Positions 36,111-47,695 of a stretch of DNA of 64,000 nucleotides are shown here, piece after piece. Position 1 is the stretch's first letter. Every line of letters starts with the position of its first letter. Both the position numbers and the translations under genes were made by a program. Under the pieces are notes generated by a model. It searched no databases. It saw nothing but the letters and a program-made list of their open reading frames with translations, and was not told the origin of the DNA. This stretch comes from Manis javanica (Eukaryota > Chordata > Mammalia > Pholidota > Manidae): NCBI RefSeq assembly GCF_040802235.1, contig NC_133169.1:41237034-41301033 (forward strand), read 5' to 3'.

Positions 36111-36559
36111 AGCTGACAGGAACCAAGGTGGAAAATTTACAGCAAGGAAAGAGCAATTGAAGATTTGAAGGAAATATGAAGGTTGTCAGTTTGAAGGCAG
36201 CCTGAGACTTTGGGGGAAGCAAGACCTTGGGGGGCAGGATGGGCTCCAGTCAAGAGCTGATTCTCACTCCTGGAGTCAGGATCTCCTTGTACACAGGGTT
36301 GGATTCATGACACAGGGCTGGCACGTGACATGCTGGGAAAGGCTTGGCACAGTGCCTGGCACATGGCTGCCTTTCCCAAGTTATGTGATCTGAGCTTGAT
36401 GCAACGAATCTGTCCACAGGGGGTCTCTCTGAGATTTTGAGGATAGGGGCAAAGAGGAAGGAGGATCAGCCTCTCATGGAGAAACATCAGACCACATTTG
36501 GACATTAGAATCACAGATGTCTTGAGGTTCATGGAAGCATAGAAAGTTCATAATGTTGC

Positions 36560-36715
36560 TTCTGTTGTTTGATACTGAAAAGAATGATTCCCAGAGATTT
36601 TAATGACTAAGATTACACAGTAAGAAGCAAAAATGACACTTGAGCAGTAGTTCTGGAACTTTAAGTCAAACGTATTTTTCTATTATAATATTCTAGCTGC
36701 TGCCACTTGGCCTGC
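36560..36715 (-). repeat. MIR-like SINE relic
   Basis: The order matches an inverted MIR: GATACTGAAAAGAATGATTC, AGATTACACAGTAAGAAG (compare the MIR core with its ...CACACAGCTAGTAAG...), then TAGTTCTGGAACTTTAAGTC and a CTGCTGCC end. It is very diverged. Confidence 0.5.
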
Positions 36716-39229
36716 CCCAGGCTGTCCCAAACACACAGAAATAGGAAAGTGAACCAAAACTGAAAGCAGAGTTGCTGATAGAACATGAAATGCATTTTTT
36801 AAAAAATCTGTGCTCATGTTAGTGAACTTAATACAATTAGAAAATCCCTATACAGTAAATACACATTACATATGAACCTAAAATGGGCTCTTATCTCTGT
36901 CATGCTGTCATGAAGAAAGGATGTGAACTGCAGATATTTGAGGGTTAATGTATTTATTATACAGAAAAGTGCCTGAAGCCACAGTCACACGGCCCAGTAG
37001 TGCACTGAGTGTTCAGTCAGGGGATGGATATGGGGAGGAACATAGTGTTTTAAGTCAGTTCTGGGTCAGGTTCTGGCTCTGGTTTTTATGCTCCTCATGA
37101 CACTGCCTTTCTGAAATTCAGACTTGTTTTTACAAAGAAAGAGCATTCCCAAAAAATATCAAATAGGAAAATATGTTTCCAAACTGGGAAATAGAATTTT
37201 AAAGTTAAAAATGTGCAATATCCTCGTGAAAAAGATGAATTTGCTCTTTGGTACCTGCAGAACTTAAGCGGCATATATATTCAATTTGCAGTTGTACTGT
37301 GGGTAGAAATTACATTAGTATATCTGCAAAAACAAATAGAAAATAAAATGAAAACATGTTGGAGTCTGAGGTGGTCTTACAGGAAGGAGCAGCTCCAGAG
37401 AGGAGCTCATGTCAAGTTAGGTGATATGAATGGAAGAAGGACATGAAAAATCCCTCCGGGCTTCCATTGTCATATAAGTTTTATGCTGATTCAACACTGC
37501 AAAGGACTAAAGAGAACAAACTCATCTGAATTCCCTAATGTGAAGAAGCTGATGGTAACTTCCCATTTTGTCTGCTCCCTTTAAACCTGGTTGCACTGAC
37601 CTTCGGATGGTCTCAGGCTTACTCTCTGGTGGAGCAAAATGTGTACACTCACATGCTGCTTTTGTCTTTTTCGCTGGCATGTGGCTTGTTTACATGTCTC
37701 TTCAGAGCTTAATAAAGGTGCAAAATAAGGAGCAAGGATGTCTGATTCATGTTGCTGTCTCTCATGGAATCCTGCCTTTTGATTCACTGAAGTCTCATAT
37801 TTTTGTTGCAGGTACAGTACCTTATATTTTGCTCCATATTTCCATGTGTCTCACTTACTGCTTGATTTTACTCTGCATACTTCTCTAGCCTGGGGTACAG
37901 GAACCTGTATACCAGCCAGACCTCAGTCAGTTGGAGCCCCAGACCTTTCCATTGCCTAGAAGTTAACTCTCTTTCATCTCTTCTTAACTTAAATAATTTC
38001 AGGACAATTGTGTGAAGTATGTCTCAAGCAATTCAACTAGGGAAACAAAAATTAAAATATCAGGAAAAACATTGCTGAGCAAAACTACTAATTTATTGGG
38101 AAAATTTTACTAGTTTTTTATGAAAACTAAAATGCATCACTAAAGGGATCTTTCAGCCAGATTGTGATTTGTGCTTCAGCTTTGTGTATGATTAACTCAC
38201 TACTTCATCCAGTTTCTTTAACTTCATGCATTCATTGTGCATGGAATTCCTTATATTGTAGGCACTTTTTTGGGGTGGTGGAGGTGGTATAAATGACATA
38301 TGCAAAAGGAACAGAAGTAAATTCATATTTCAACTAAACGCTTGCTATTTAGTACAATCATAGCTTTTATTTCTGTTATTTCTTGCACAAAGTTATTTGC
38401 ATGAAAGCTGATACAGTCAGTGTCATAGACTTTGCTCTGGAGTTGTGAGGGTAACCCGCTGGCACGCCTCTCCTTCCCGTCCTTAGACCCAAGTGCCCTG
38501 CTCTGTAGAACATCTGCACCCTGAGCGCCATCCACCCATGCAAGGTCTGCACCCTGAGGACCCTACACCAGGTCGGCGCCCCGAGTGCCCTTCTGCTTTG
38601 CACCGGTCTCTACCCTCACCTGCTCTCCCAGGAAGGTTGGGCTGTCCCTGATGCTCCCAATGCTGCTGCCTATGAAACTCCACTATGCAAGGACAGTTGA
38701 GTAAGTTGAACTATTTAATAAGGGAAGGGGAAGTAATAGAAATGTATGATGGTAGAAGATATTTAAGGAGATTTCAAGTTTACGCAGAACTTCAGTTATG
38801 TTAGTAACATTAGCAGTATTAATCCTGACATCAGCATCAGCTCTAACTTTCATCAGTGAGCCCTGGGTGAGGTACTGGGTCCAAAAGCGGAGGGGGAGTG
38901 TTAGTGAGGAGCTTGGTGCAACGGTCAAACTGTTACCACAGGCTTAATGTGCGATTCCTCCTTTAGCTTTCTAATCATCTCATGAGTTCTTTTACATTCT
39001 CAACTTTGGGAGAAACAAGTAAGGAAGAACATAAGCACCTTGTCTATTTATATGACTCATGTGCAGTCACCTCCCCGGGTGTGTTTCAAATTCCATGGCA
39101 GACTTGTGCCCAGCATGCAGCTTGGCCTCTCTGGGATCTGAACTTTTGATTCTCCATTCATACAACCCTGTATTTGAAAAAAATAACTCAAAAGCCTTTT
39201 GTTGCTGTTAAAAGGTTAAGCAAATCATA
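36716..39229. other. no gene recognised; GC-rich patch at 38.4-38.7 kb
   Basis: Mostly AT-rich sequence upstream of the first odorant receptor. Noncoding 5' exons of that receptor may lie here but cannot be identified. The patch at 38420-38690 is GC-rich and includes a degenerate threefold repeat (38508-38605). Confidence 0.4.
38508..38605. repeat. degenerate short tandem repeat, about 3 units
   Basis: CATCTGCACCCTGAGCGCC, GGTCTGCACCCTGAGGACC and GGTCGGCGCCCCGAGTGCC follow each other at roughly 30-35 bp spacing. This is a small minisatellite-like array in a CpG-containing patch. Confidence 0.5.
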
Positions 39230-39292
39230 TGCATATGAATGGTTAAAACAATGAGTTATTTTCTTCCTCGGGTGAGAACTGTAAGACAGATC

Positions 39293-40267
39293 ATGAACCC
39301 AGGGGATCAGGCCTCTCGGAATCAAACAGCAAATGCCGATTTCGTCCTTGTGGGGCTCTTTGGTGAGGCCAAGGGTGCCACCTTCCTCTACGTGGTGACC
39401 TTCATCTTTTTCTTACTCGCCCTGGCTGGGAACACCCTGCTCATCGTCCTGATCCGCGTGCAGCCCCACTTGCACACCCCCATGTACTTCTTCATCAGCC
39501 AGCTCTCGCTGATGGACCTCATGTACATCTCGGTGACCGTGCCCAAGATGCTCGTGGGCCACGTCACGGGCAACCGTACGATTTCCCCCTCGTGCTGCGG
39601 GGTGCAGTTGTTCTTCTACCTGACCCTGGCTGGTGCGGAGATTTTCCTTCTGGCAGCCATGGCCTCCGACCGATACACTGCCATTTGCAGACCTCTCCAT
39701 TACCCACTGCTGATGAGCCAGAGGGTCTGTGAGTGCCTGCTGTCTGGGTGCTGGCTCCTGGGGATGTCTGATGGCTTCCTGCTTACCCCCATCATCATGA
39801 GCTTCCCCTTCTGCCAGTCCAGGAAAATTCCGAGCTTCTTCTGTGAGGCTCCTGCCCTGCTGAAGCTCTCCTGCGCCGACATCTCCCTCTACAGGACCTT
39901 CATGTACGTGTGCTGCGTCCTCATGCTGCTCGTCCCCGTCGTGGTCATCTCGAGCTCATACGCCCCCATTCTGCACCTCATCCACAGGATGAATTCCGCT
40001 GAGGGTCGGAGGAAGGCGTTTGCCACCTGCTCCTCTCACATGGTCGTAGTGCTGCTCTTCTTTGGCGCTGCCATCTACACCTACATGCTTCCCACTTCCT
40101 AACACACGGCAGAGAAAGACGTGATGGTGTCAGCTTTCTACACCATCATCACCCCAGTGCTGAATCCCTTTATTTACAGCTTCCTCAATAAAGACGTCAC
40201 AGGGGCGCTGAGAAGCACGATGCAATTGGGGCTGAGCCTGAGAAAAGCTGGAAACGGGAGAGCCTGA
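39293..40267 (+). pseudogene. OR2T: OR2T-like odorant receptor, one premature stop
   Basis: A class II odorant receptor (olfactory G-protein-coupled receptor) in one exon. From the ATG at 39293 the frame gives 269 residues with a glycosylation site NQT (10-12), GN in helix 1 (46-47), LHTPMY (60-65), MASDRY at the end of helix 3 (123-128, with S where the family has Y), SY in helix 5 (222-223) and KAFATCSSH in helix 6 (241-249). TAA at 40100-40102 then ends translation. The aligned codon in the paralogue at 50684 is TAC (Tyr). Beyond the stop the same frame runs on 54 codons with a clear helix 7 (PVLNPFIYS) and a C-tail to TGA at 40265-40267. One base change thus removes helix 7, which is essential for folding. 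An upstream in-frame ATG at 39239 would add 18 residues but is less like family N-termini. The many retained CpGs fit recent loss. A sequencing error or segregating null allele is possible. Confidence 0.9.
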
Positions 40268-41995
40268 GAATGATGTCACTTTCTACCTTCCCTCCCCCAA
40301 CATTTTCTCCTCTCTTCTTGCTGCTGGTTCCAGGCCCTCCAACACCAAACCCATCCATATCTTTTGCCTTTCTCACCCACATGGCATTTCTCCACACTGC
40401 TTGCTCATCCTAATTTATCTCATGATATGTAATGAACTTGTATAATACTTTTATCTGAAGCAATGGCTGCTATAAAGTAAGTCACACAGAATGTCTTTCA
40501 TCTTATCACCCATCCCAAGTTCAGTGATCATTTCAGTGTGAGGTTTGGGTGTGAATGCCCTAACCTTGAAAGTGGCTCATTGGGAAGACCTCAGAATCCT
40601 GGAGGGACAGTGGTAGGTCCCCTGCTTTACAACACCCCTGAAGTCGTAGTTTACATGTGGGACCTCTAAGGTGTGGCTTCTAATGTGTACAATCACATCT
40701 CAGTCAGAACAAATAAACACATTTTCCCCAAATGTTAAAAGTGAGATTCATAGTGTAAATACCAATGCTTTCCACATTATTTGGCTATTGAAACTACTTG
40801 GACCAAATCCCCGTCCACATCAATGTTCCAAAGAGATCAGGTTCCTGTGACATCAGAGGTCATAAGGGCACAAGTAAAACTGATTACACACTTAGCTGCT
40901 TTCTGCTGGCTATTACAGGGTGTGATTTACCATAACTCAGACTAAAACCAGTCTTAGGGGAGGATAAAAGTTGGGAATCCTAATCTCTTTAGCTTTTTCC
41001 TTCTGAAACTGGAAATGCAAGTAAAATATTTTGGATTTGTCACAAGCCTTTACTTCCCCTGTTGTATATCACACTGCAAAAAATGTCTGTAAATGTATAA
41101 GCATTAAAACACTATGGTTTTCATGAACAAAATAATTCATCTGTTTAGTGTGTCTGAAATGTGAGAAAGTAGGAAAAATACATTTGCTCTGATTAATATG
41201 CAAGAAGGATACTTGGGTCCCAAATTGTTAAGTTACTACCACTTGGCACAGAACTCTAAACCTGCCTTATTTATCATCACGGGACAGGTACTAGGTGTTC
41301 CCAGGCTTGCAGCATTTCTGTAGACTTATAAGTTCTTTCTTACATGGCAAGTCAACTGAATAATTTTGCTTCCCATGGGTGATTGTTATTGCACTGCATG
41401 AATCTGTCTGCATTTGGAAATGATGCCATGAAACCAGGAAAAAAGCGACATCTAAAAAATAAGCTTTTCTAGAGGTAGATAAAATTTTAGTTTAGATATT
41501 AATGTGATAAAAGTAGAGAAATAAAAGAAGCCAAACAGTCCAAATGGATGCTATACAAGAAAAGCTAGTTAAACAATGTTGTCCTTATTATTACATTGCT
41601 GATATTATTAGGTAAGTTTTATGAGTTCCCTTTCCATAGGTTTCATTTGTTTTTAATGAGTGTTTGGTTTATCTATCTGCCATTCTGGAGTACAACGGGC
41701 AAAGAAAAACTAAAATCTTGAGGTTGAATTTACTAGTAGATAGGGGAAGGGAAATAGGGTTTAGTTGTGCATTCACCACTTCATTTGCAGAGTCCTGCAA
41801 TACTTGTGAGCTTGCCCAAGTTTCCTTCCATCACTTTTGAGATGGGAAAGGTGGAATGTACTAATCAAGTTCCTTGAGGAGTGAGTGGGGGTGATATGCA
41901 TAGAGAGCCCATTACACCTGCTTCAAACTGTGAGTTCTTCCACTTTTGTACCTTTTCCACTTCTCGTTTGCCTTCAGGTCATGGAGGTATGAGAA
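40268..41995. other. no gene recognised
   Basis: About 1.7 kb downstream of the receptor pseudogene, with only short open frames. An AATAAA within AACAAATAAACAC near 40715 could be an old poly(A) signal, but nothing supports its use. Confidence 0.45.
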
Positions 41996-41999
41996 CTGT

Positions 42000-42205
42000 G
42001 GAGTCAGAGAGGCTGCAGCTAAATCCGAGCTTTGCTGCTCAGCAGCTCTATGAGCAAATTGCCCCACCACTGCTCTCATTTTCTATCACTAAAATAGAAC
42101 TAGAAACGTAAGTATTATTGAGGGGATTTGAATATGGAGTTTAATATTCACATTGCCCAGTCCAGGGCCTGGCCCCTCAAAATGTGTAGATAGCTGTTCC
42201 CCCTT
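42000..42205 (+). repeat. MIR SINE relic
   Basis: The order GAGTCAGAGAGGCTGCAGCT, AGCAGCTCTATGAGCAAATT, CTCTCATTTTCTATCACTAA, then GTCCAGGGCCTGGCCCCTCA follows the MIR consensus (TCAGACAGG.., TAGCTGTGTGACC.., CAGTTTCCTCATCTGTAAAA, CAGTGCCTGGCAC) along nearly its full length. Confidence 0.72.
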
Positions 42206-43175
42206 TCAAGGGCAGCTGGATAAAGGTGACTTTGCCCATGACTCTGTATCTGCTCTGGTCCCTCATGGGCGCTAGCGGAGACAGTGTAGATGCTCTCATA
42301 CAGGAGGAGCTCATCAGCTGTCTGCTGAATTAAAGACAGCATTTCTGACCATTGTAATCTTCCAATTATACAGCTCCACATTAGTATTTGATCAACCTGT
42401 AAAACTATCTTGTATTAAATTTACTTCATCTTTTTCTCACAAGTCTATTATTTATCCAACATTCTCTGATTTGCAAACTCTTTGGAAATGCAAACCTTCC
42501 TAGACTCCGGCATCACTCCACCCATTACTCAACCCAATGGATTGTTTCCTATGCTGCAGATGCTCAGCACTTCATCAGGGGCACAGAGTAGACAGAACAT
42601 GTACTGTTATATCAAAGGGTTTCTTTGCTGCTGGAGGGGAGCACTGTGCAGACATGAGATCCTAGGCATAAGGACAATGAGAAGACTCCACCCAGAGAGG
42701 CTGCAGCATCTAGGAGGGAGCTTCAGCTTTGAGCACTGATTCTGAAGGAGATTATACACATGGGAAGAAACAAAAGAACATTCTAAAGAGAGGACCAGCA
42801 CACGAACACACATGAGTATAAAATAGGCAACAGGTAATGCAGGAAGATACAAATAGCAAATTGAATGTGACTATAGCTTAGAATGAAAAGAGAAGCTCTT
42901 AGCATTTATATTTGTCTGTCATAATTACAATTTTAATAAAATATTTAATTGTATATATAATGCTTCTTGTCCTCTTTCAATTTCCAATTACTCTGAACCT
43001 ACAGTGAATAGTATACATTTAATTTTTAAATATATGACTCATTTACATGTAGTTACATTTATAATAAGCATATCAATAAGTTAATATTGATATTATGACA
43101 TTTACTGTTGATTCAGAGTAACTGAAGATTGGGGGAGGGCAAGGACAGAGGCTAACATGCCTAATAGAAACTTGA
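42206..43175. other. no gene recognised
   Basis: Short open frames only. AT-rich from 42.88 kb to the next L1. Confidence 0.45.
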
Positions 43176-44155
43176 ACTCATATGACTCAACACAATAAAA
43201 GCAAACAGCCCAATTAAAAAATGGGTGGAGGACCTGAATACATATTTTCCCAAAGAGGAAATACAGATGGCCAACATACACATGAAAGGTACTTCACATC
43301 ACTAATCGTCAGGAAAATGCAAATCAAAACCACAATGAGGTAAATTACCTCACACCAGTCAAAATGGCCACCATCCAAAAGACAGGATATAAAAAGTGCT
43401 GGTGAGGATCTGGAGAAAAGGGAACCCTCCCACACTGTTGGTATAAATTGGTGCAGCCACTGTAGAAGGCAATATGGTGGTTCCTCAAAAAATGAAAAAT
43501 TGAAATACTGTATGTCCCAGTAACTCCACTTCTAGGAATTTACCCAAAGAAAACAAAATGTCTAATTAGAAAAGATACACGTGCCTTTATGTTATTGTCA
43601 CATTATTTATAATAGCCAAGATACGGAAGCAACAAAAATATCCATCAATGATGAACAGATAAAGAAGATGTAGTACATATTCACAATGGGGTATTATTCA
43701 GCCATAAAAACGAAAGCAATCCTTCCATTTGCAACAACATGGATGGACATAGAGGGTTTTATGCTAAGTGAAATAAGCCAGTCAAAGAAAGACAAATACT
43801 GTATGATTTGATTTTTATGTGTAATCTTAAAACAAAATGAACAAAAGAGAAGAAATAGACCCATAGATACTGGGAAGTGACTGGTGGTTACCATGAGGGA
43901 GGTGTTGAGGTGGGTGGGTGGAAAAGGTGAAGGGGATAAAGTGGCACAAAAATCTCAAGCATAATTTAAATTACTTAAGGAGATGAAAGTATAGCACAGA
44001 GAATATAGTCCATAGTTCTGTAACATCATTCTGTATTGACAGATGGTAACTACTCCAGTTGGGTGACTTTAATAATGTATATAACTGTTGAATCACTATG
44101 TTGTATACTTGAATAATATATTGTGTATCAACTATACTTCAACAAACTATTGATA
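43176..44155 (+). mobile_element. old 5'-truncated L1 (L1MA-like)
   Basis: The end of ORF2 and the 3' UTR in plus orientation. GCAAACAGCCCAATTAAAAA, ACTTCTAGGAATTTACCCAA, TGGATGGACATAGAGG and the tail GTGTATCAACTATACTTCAA are all classic older-L1 segments. It is broken by many indels. Confidence 0.85.
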
Positions 44156-44399
44156 AATTATTTTTCTTTGCTGTATAGGATTTTGTTTCAAGACTATTCT
44201 ATAATTTATGCATTCTTTTGTTGATAAATACATATGTGTTTGTCTTCATTCGCAGTTACAGATAATATTTATATGCATTTTTTTGTACATGTGTCCTGCT
44301 GGTAGGAATTTTTGTATCTCATGATAAATTGACATACCACAGAATTAATAAGTATCCCATTATTATCTATGTAATTTCCTGGCATGTCTGATGATTACT

Positions 44400-45260
44400 T
44401 TGTTTTTGTTTTTGAAGATGGTTACTTTTGCCTTCTCTTTTATTTCTTGGTCATTTTCAGCAGAAGTTTCTCAATATTTTTAAAAGAACTATCATCTAGA
44501 CTTGTTGATTTCCCCTACTTTATATTTTGCTTCTCTTTCTTTGGTTTTCATTAGCTATTCTTTTATATTTTAAAAAAGATTTTTAACTCACCAATTTTGA
44601 ATTTTAAAAAGTATTTTAATATACATATTTAAGACTCTAAACTTTCTCTTAAGTCATGTCTTTGAAGTATCCTATAGGTTAGCTATGTGAACTTCTTTAT
44701 TTTGACCCAAATGTTATTAGGCCACCTATAACCACCTGAGACATTCTTATTCATTTTTAAAATTCAATTATGAATCCAAACATGTGGTCAGAGACCTGAA
44801 TCCTCTGAGGTGTGCTGTGCTTAATTTTATGGTCCCTGTGTGACTGGTTTTTGTAAATATTCCATATGTTCCACTGTTGTTGAGTGGGGTATTTTTCATG
44901 TCCATTAGGAATGGTAGTGTATAAGTTTTGTTAATTTTCACCTATTTCTTCTGTCAGTTATAGAGAGGGGAATATGTTATGATCTCCCTCTACTTTTATC
45001 CTCTTTAGTGCTTTTCATTTTGTTTATATGCTTTGGGACATTGCATTAAGTAATAAAATTTTTAAATCCAATAGTATATTTTATTTTTAAGTGACTTCTT
45101 TGTCCTTATTAATTCCTTCTTTCCTAATTTTTTTTTCTGGTTAACAAACTTTCTTTAGGTTAGACTTGTAAGGAATATATTTTCTCTATTTTCCTTAACT
45201 TAAAACTTTCTTTTACCTTATGTAAAGGGTAGGTAGGATGTAAAATATCTAAACTCATAT
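44400..45260 (-). mobile_element. very degenerate L1-like ORF2 relic
   Basis: Scattered ORF2-linker landmarks in minus orientation: AAGTCATGTCTTTGAAGTAT (the region usually reading GCTGCATCCCATAAG), CATGTGGTCAGAGACCTGAA, and GTGTATAAGTTTTGTTAATT. The relic is old, and boundaries and subfamily are uncertain. Confidence 0.5.
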
Positions 45261-45699
45261 TGCTCCCTTCCACCTTATGTGTTATTTATGTCAGCTATTT
45301 TTATCTCTCTTTTTTCATAAAGAAACACTTACTAGAAATAACCCTAATTATAAATAAACCCTAATTACAAAGACTGCTGTCTTTGTAATAAATGTTGTTT
45401 TTACCTCCTCCTATGTGTTGTTTTCTTTGTTCTTCATTTTTTATTGCATATGGGGGTAAAATTCTTAGTTTTGGTTTGTCTGAATATGCCTTTTATTACT
45501 GAGATAGACTTTTACTGACTAAGAATATACAGCAAGATCTTTATAATTACTCAATTTTGATTCAAATTCAACTGAGAATAGCGCATTATGCTTATTTATG
45601 CTACTATAGTCTCCTTTCATACCTTTCATATGGACTACTTCTCCAGATTTTTATTTCACTTGTTTAATCTTAATATGTTTATTTATTTGTGATGAATTT

Positions 45700-46132
45700 T
45701 TATATTTTTATAGAAGCAGAGTTGATATACAATATCCTATTAGATTCAGGAGAACAGCGTAGTGGTTTGACAATGATATGTATTATGAAATGCTCACCAC
45801 ACTAAGTGTAGTTACCATCTGTCACCATACAAAGTTACTACCATATTATCGGCTATATTCCCTATGCTGTGCTTTTTATCCCCTTCAGGATGAGGGGTTT
45901 GTACCGCTTGATCCCCTTCACTCATTTTGCTCATCCACCCTTCCTCTCTCCCCTATGGCAACTACCAGTTTATTTTCTGTATTTATATTATTTCTGTTTC
46001 ATTTGCTTTATTTTTATTTCTGGATTCGATATATAAGTGAAATCATACAATATTTGTTTTCCTCTGCCTGGCTTATTTCACTTAGCATAGTAACTTCTAG
46101 TTCCTACCCCCCTCATCCCAAACCCTCTCCCA
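45700..46132 (-). mobile_element. old L1 3' fragment
   Basis: The minus-strand 3' UTR begins at TTTTTATAGAAGCAGAGTTG on the plus strand and continues to the ATAAGTGAAATCATACAATA and GGCTTATTTCACTTAGCATA landmarks, ending with CAAACCCTCTCCCATGGTAA. It abuts an L1 fragment in the opposite orientation. Confidence 0.75.
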
Positions 46133-46236
46133 TGGTAATTCAGCCATAAAAAACAAATCCTGCCATTTGCAACAACAAGGGCAGATCTAGAAGGCATTAT
46201 GCTCAGTGAAATAAGCCAGGTGGAGAAAGACAAATG
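46133..46236 (+). mobile_element. short L1 3' fragment, opposite orientation
   Basis: CAGCCATAAAAAACAAATCC and GTGAAATAAGCCAGGTGGAG are L1 sequence in plus orientation, covering about 100 bp. The abrupt switch from the preceding minus fragment suggests a rearrangement or inversion. Confidence 0.7.
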
Positions 46237-46514
46237 CCTTTTAACTTTTAAAGTATGATTGTGTCTGGGAGACTACATTATGGTTTATTTTAAAATTTAC
46301 TTTGTAGTACATTGTGTTTTTATATTTTTCTATAATTAGCATGTCAAAATTTAAGCTAAAGACAAATACCCTACAGTGTAATGTGACAGTAAAGCAACAC
46401 AGATTGAAACTGAAAATGATAGAATAAGCCTGCAATCTGGAACTTGGTGATGAGTGATCCAGATGACAGTGTACAGGAGAACACCTCAGATTTAGTTCCC
46501 ACCACCACGATGAG

Positions 46515-46657
46515 TGGTGCTGTCTTTGGCATCAATCAGACTGAGTTCCAGAGTCTGTATGTGTGAAAAATAAGAATATCAATACCTCAGAAAATATTCC
46601 TGAAGACTAAATAAGGACATATGCATGCCCTTATAAGACAAATATTTTGTAATGTGT
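46515..46657 (+). repeat. MIR-like relic
   Basis: GTGTGAAAAATAAGAATATC AATACCTCAG and GACTAAATAAGGACATATGC parallel the 3' half of MIR (CTGTAAAATGGGAATA.., TACCTACC.., GATTAAATGAG). Short and diverged. Confidence 0.45.
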
Positions 46658-46673
46658 AAAAGACTAAGGCCAT
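46658..46673. repeat. left target-site duplication (16 bp) of retroposon copy 1
   Basis: AAAAGACTAAGGCCAT is repeated exactly at 47285-47300. Confidence 0.92.
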
Positions 46674-47284
46674 CATCAGGTGAGAATTTGGGGATCAACA
46701 GAGGTGAGGCTCAGAACCTCACCCCCCCTGCTTTGAGAGAAATCTTCTGCATCCGTGGATGTCTTGCTGCCCTTGTCTAGCCTGGATTAATACTTAGTCC
46801 ATAGGCACACACCTGATCATATGATCATCTATATTTGCCTTCTTACAGCACTAAACTATGTTTTCTACCTTTATCTTGCATCTACCTACCACTTCAGCAT
46901 TTTATTAAAAATAAAAATAATAATAATAATAGGAGAAATGTGGGATCAACATATAAATCAAGTACAAAAATCAAACGAATATTCATATTTGACCTGATTG
47001 TTTATAGGTCATAATGCATGATCAAAACCGAAAGTTTCTGTGATGAATGCCCTTGTACTGTTCACCATGTAAGAATTTATTCACTCTGTAAGAATTCGTT
47101 CACCATGTAAGAACTTGTTCGTTATGCTTCAGAAGATTGGAGACTGACGAGAATTAGGCTTGAGATGGATTAATGATTGTACATTGAGCATTGACCCCCC
47201 TATACTGAATTTTATTGTTGTTAACAACCATTTGATCAATAAATATGAGAGATGCCCTCTCAAAAAAAAAAAAAAAAAAAAAAA
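46674..47284 (+). mobile_element. A-tailed non-coding retroposon, copy 1 (about 0.6 kb)
   Basis: The insertion is bounded by a perfect 16-bp duplication and ends with the poly(A) signal AATAAA (in GATCAATAAATATGAGAGAT) and a poly(A) run to 47284. It has no coding capacity, carries a short AAT microsatellite (about 46905-46932) and three 19-bp repeats (47061-47117). The last 150 bases recur in inverted orientation at 55553-55707 with about three mismatches. The A-tail and long duplication imply mobilisation by the L1 machinery. It is not a tRNA-, 7SL- or 5S-derived SINE that I recognise. From memory it resembles sequence common at 3' ends of predicted pangolin transcripts; that is recall, not a search result. 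It may be 5'-truncated. Confidence 0.85.
47061..47117 (+). repeat. three 19-bp tandem units within retroposon copy 1
   Basis: TTCACCATGTAAGAATTTA, TTCACTCTGTAAGAATTCG and TTCACCATGTAAGAACTTG are consecutive, and a partial fourth (TTCGTTATG) follows. Confidence 0.93.
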
Positions 47285-47300
47285 AAAAGACTAAGGCCAT
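47285..47300. repeat. right target-site duplication of retroposon copy 1
   Basis: AAAAGACTAAGGCCAT is identical to 46658-46673. Confidence 0.92.
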
Positions 47301-47585
47301 ATGTAAGTTAACATCTATATCATAGATAAGATTTTATTGATTTGAGGTTATTTTTAATTTGGTTAAGATTTCTTGCACAATAGAAAAAAGGAAACTTTAA
47401 AAAAGGCATGAGTAGGAAACCAGAAAAGTGCAACAGAGATATCCATTACCTATTTTTTAGCCCTCTTAATTGCATTCTTCTTCCAACTCCCAGAGGGGAT
47501 TTATTAACAGAACACCTTCAGCTACTTCTCTAATGAGCACAGTAAAACCAGTTAAAACCAGGATGAGGTCACCCTCCTGTCTGTC

Positions 47586-47695
47586 TTTATATAGGCAGCC
47601 ATGGCCATGCTACGCTAGCCCCTTTGGGTGAGGTTTGTGGTGTCTGATGGAGACATTTCGATCAGACAGCAAGACAGAGCCGCAGGAGCAGAAGG
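47586..47695 (+). promoter_or_regulatory. candidate TATA box and 5' noncoding exon for the receptor at 50.7 kb
   Basis: TTTATATAGG at 47586-47595 lies about 110 bp before a splice-donor-like AGG|GTAATC (junction 47695/47696). Odorant receptor genes usually have short noncoding first exons kilobases upstream of a single coding exon, so the position fits. Nothing here proves transcription, and a TATA-like string is common in AT-rich DNA. Confidence 0.25.

Noticed and set aside
38323-38683. Minus-strand frames in a GC-rich patch
   Set aside because: Three frames overlap, no start is favoured, and the sequence is partly a short tandem repeat.
39226-39237. Palindrome CATATGCATATG just before the receptor pseudogene
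   Set aside because: Short AT-rich palindrome, likely by chance; no further support.
39388-39882. Minus-strand frames of 60-95 codons
   Set aside because: Antisense to the OR2T pseudogene coding exon; GC-rich shadow frames.
46905-46932. AAT/AAAAT simple repeat considered as a CRISPR-like or satellite signal
   Set aside because: Simple microsatellite within the retroposon; no spacer structure.
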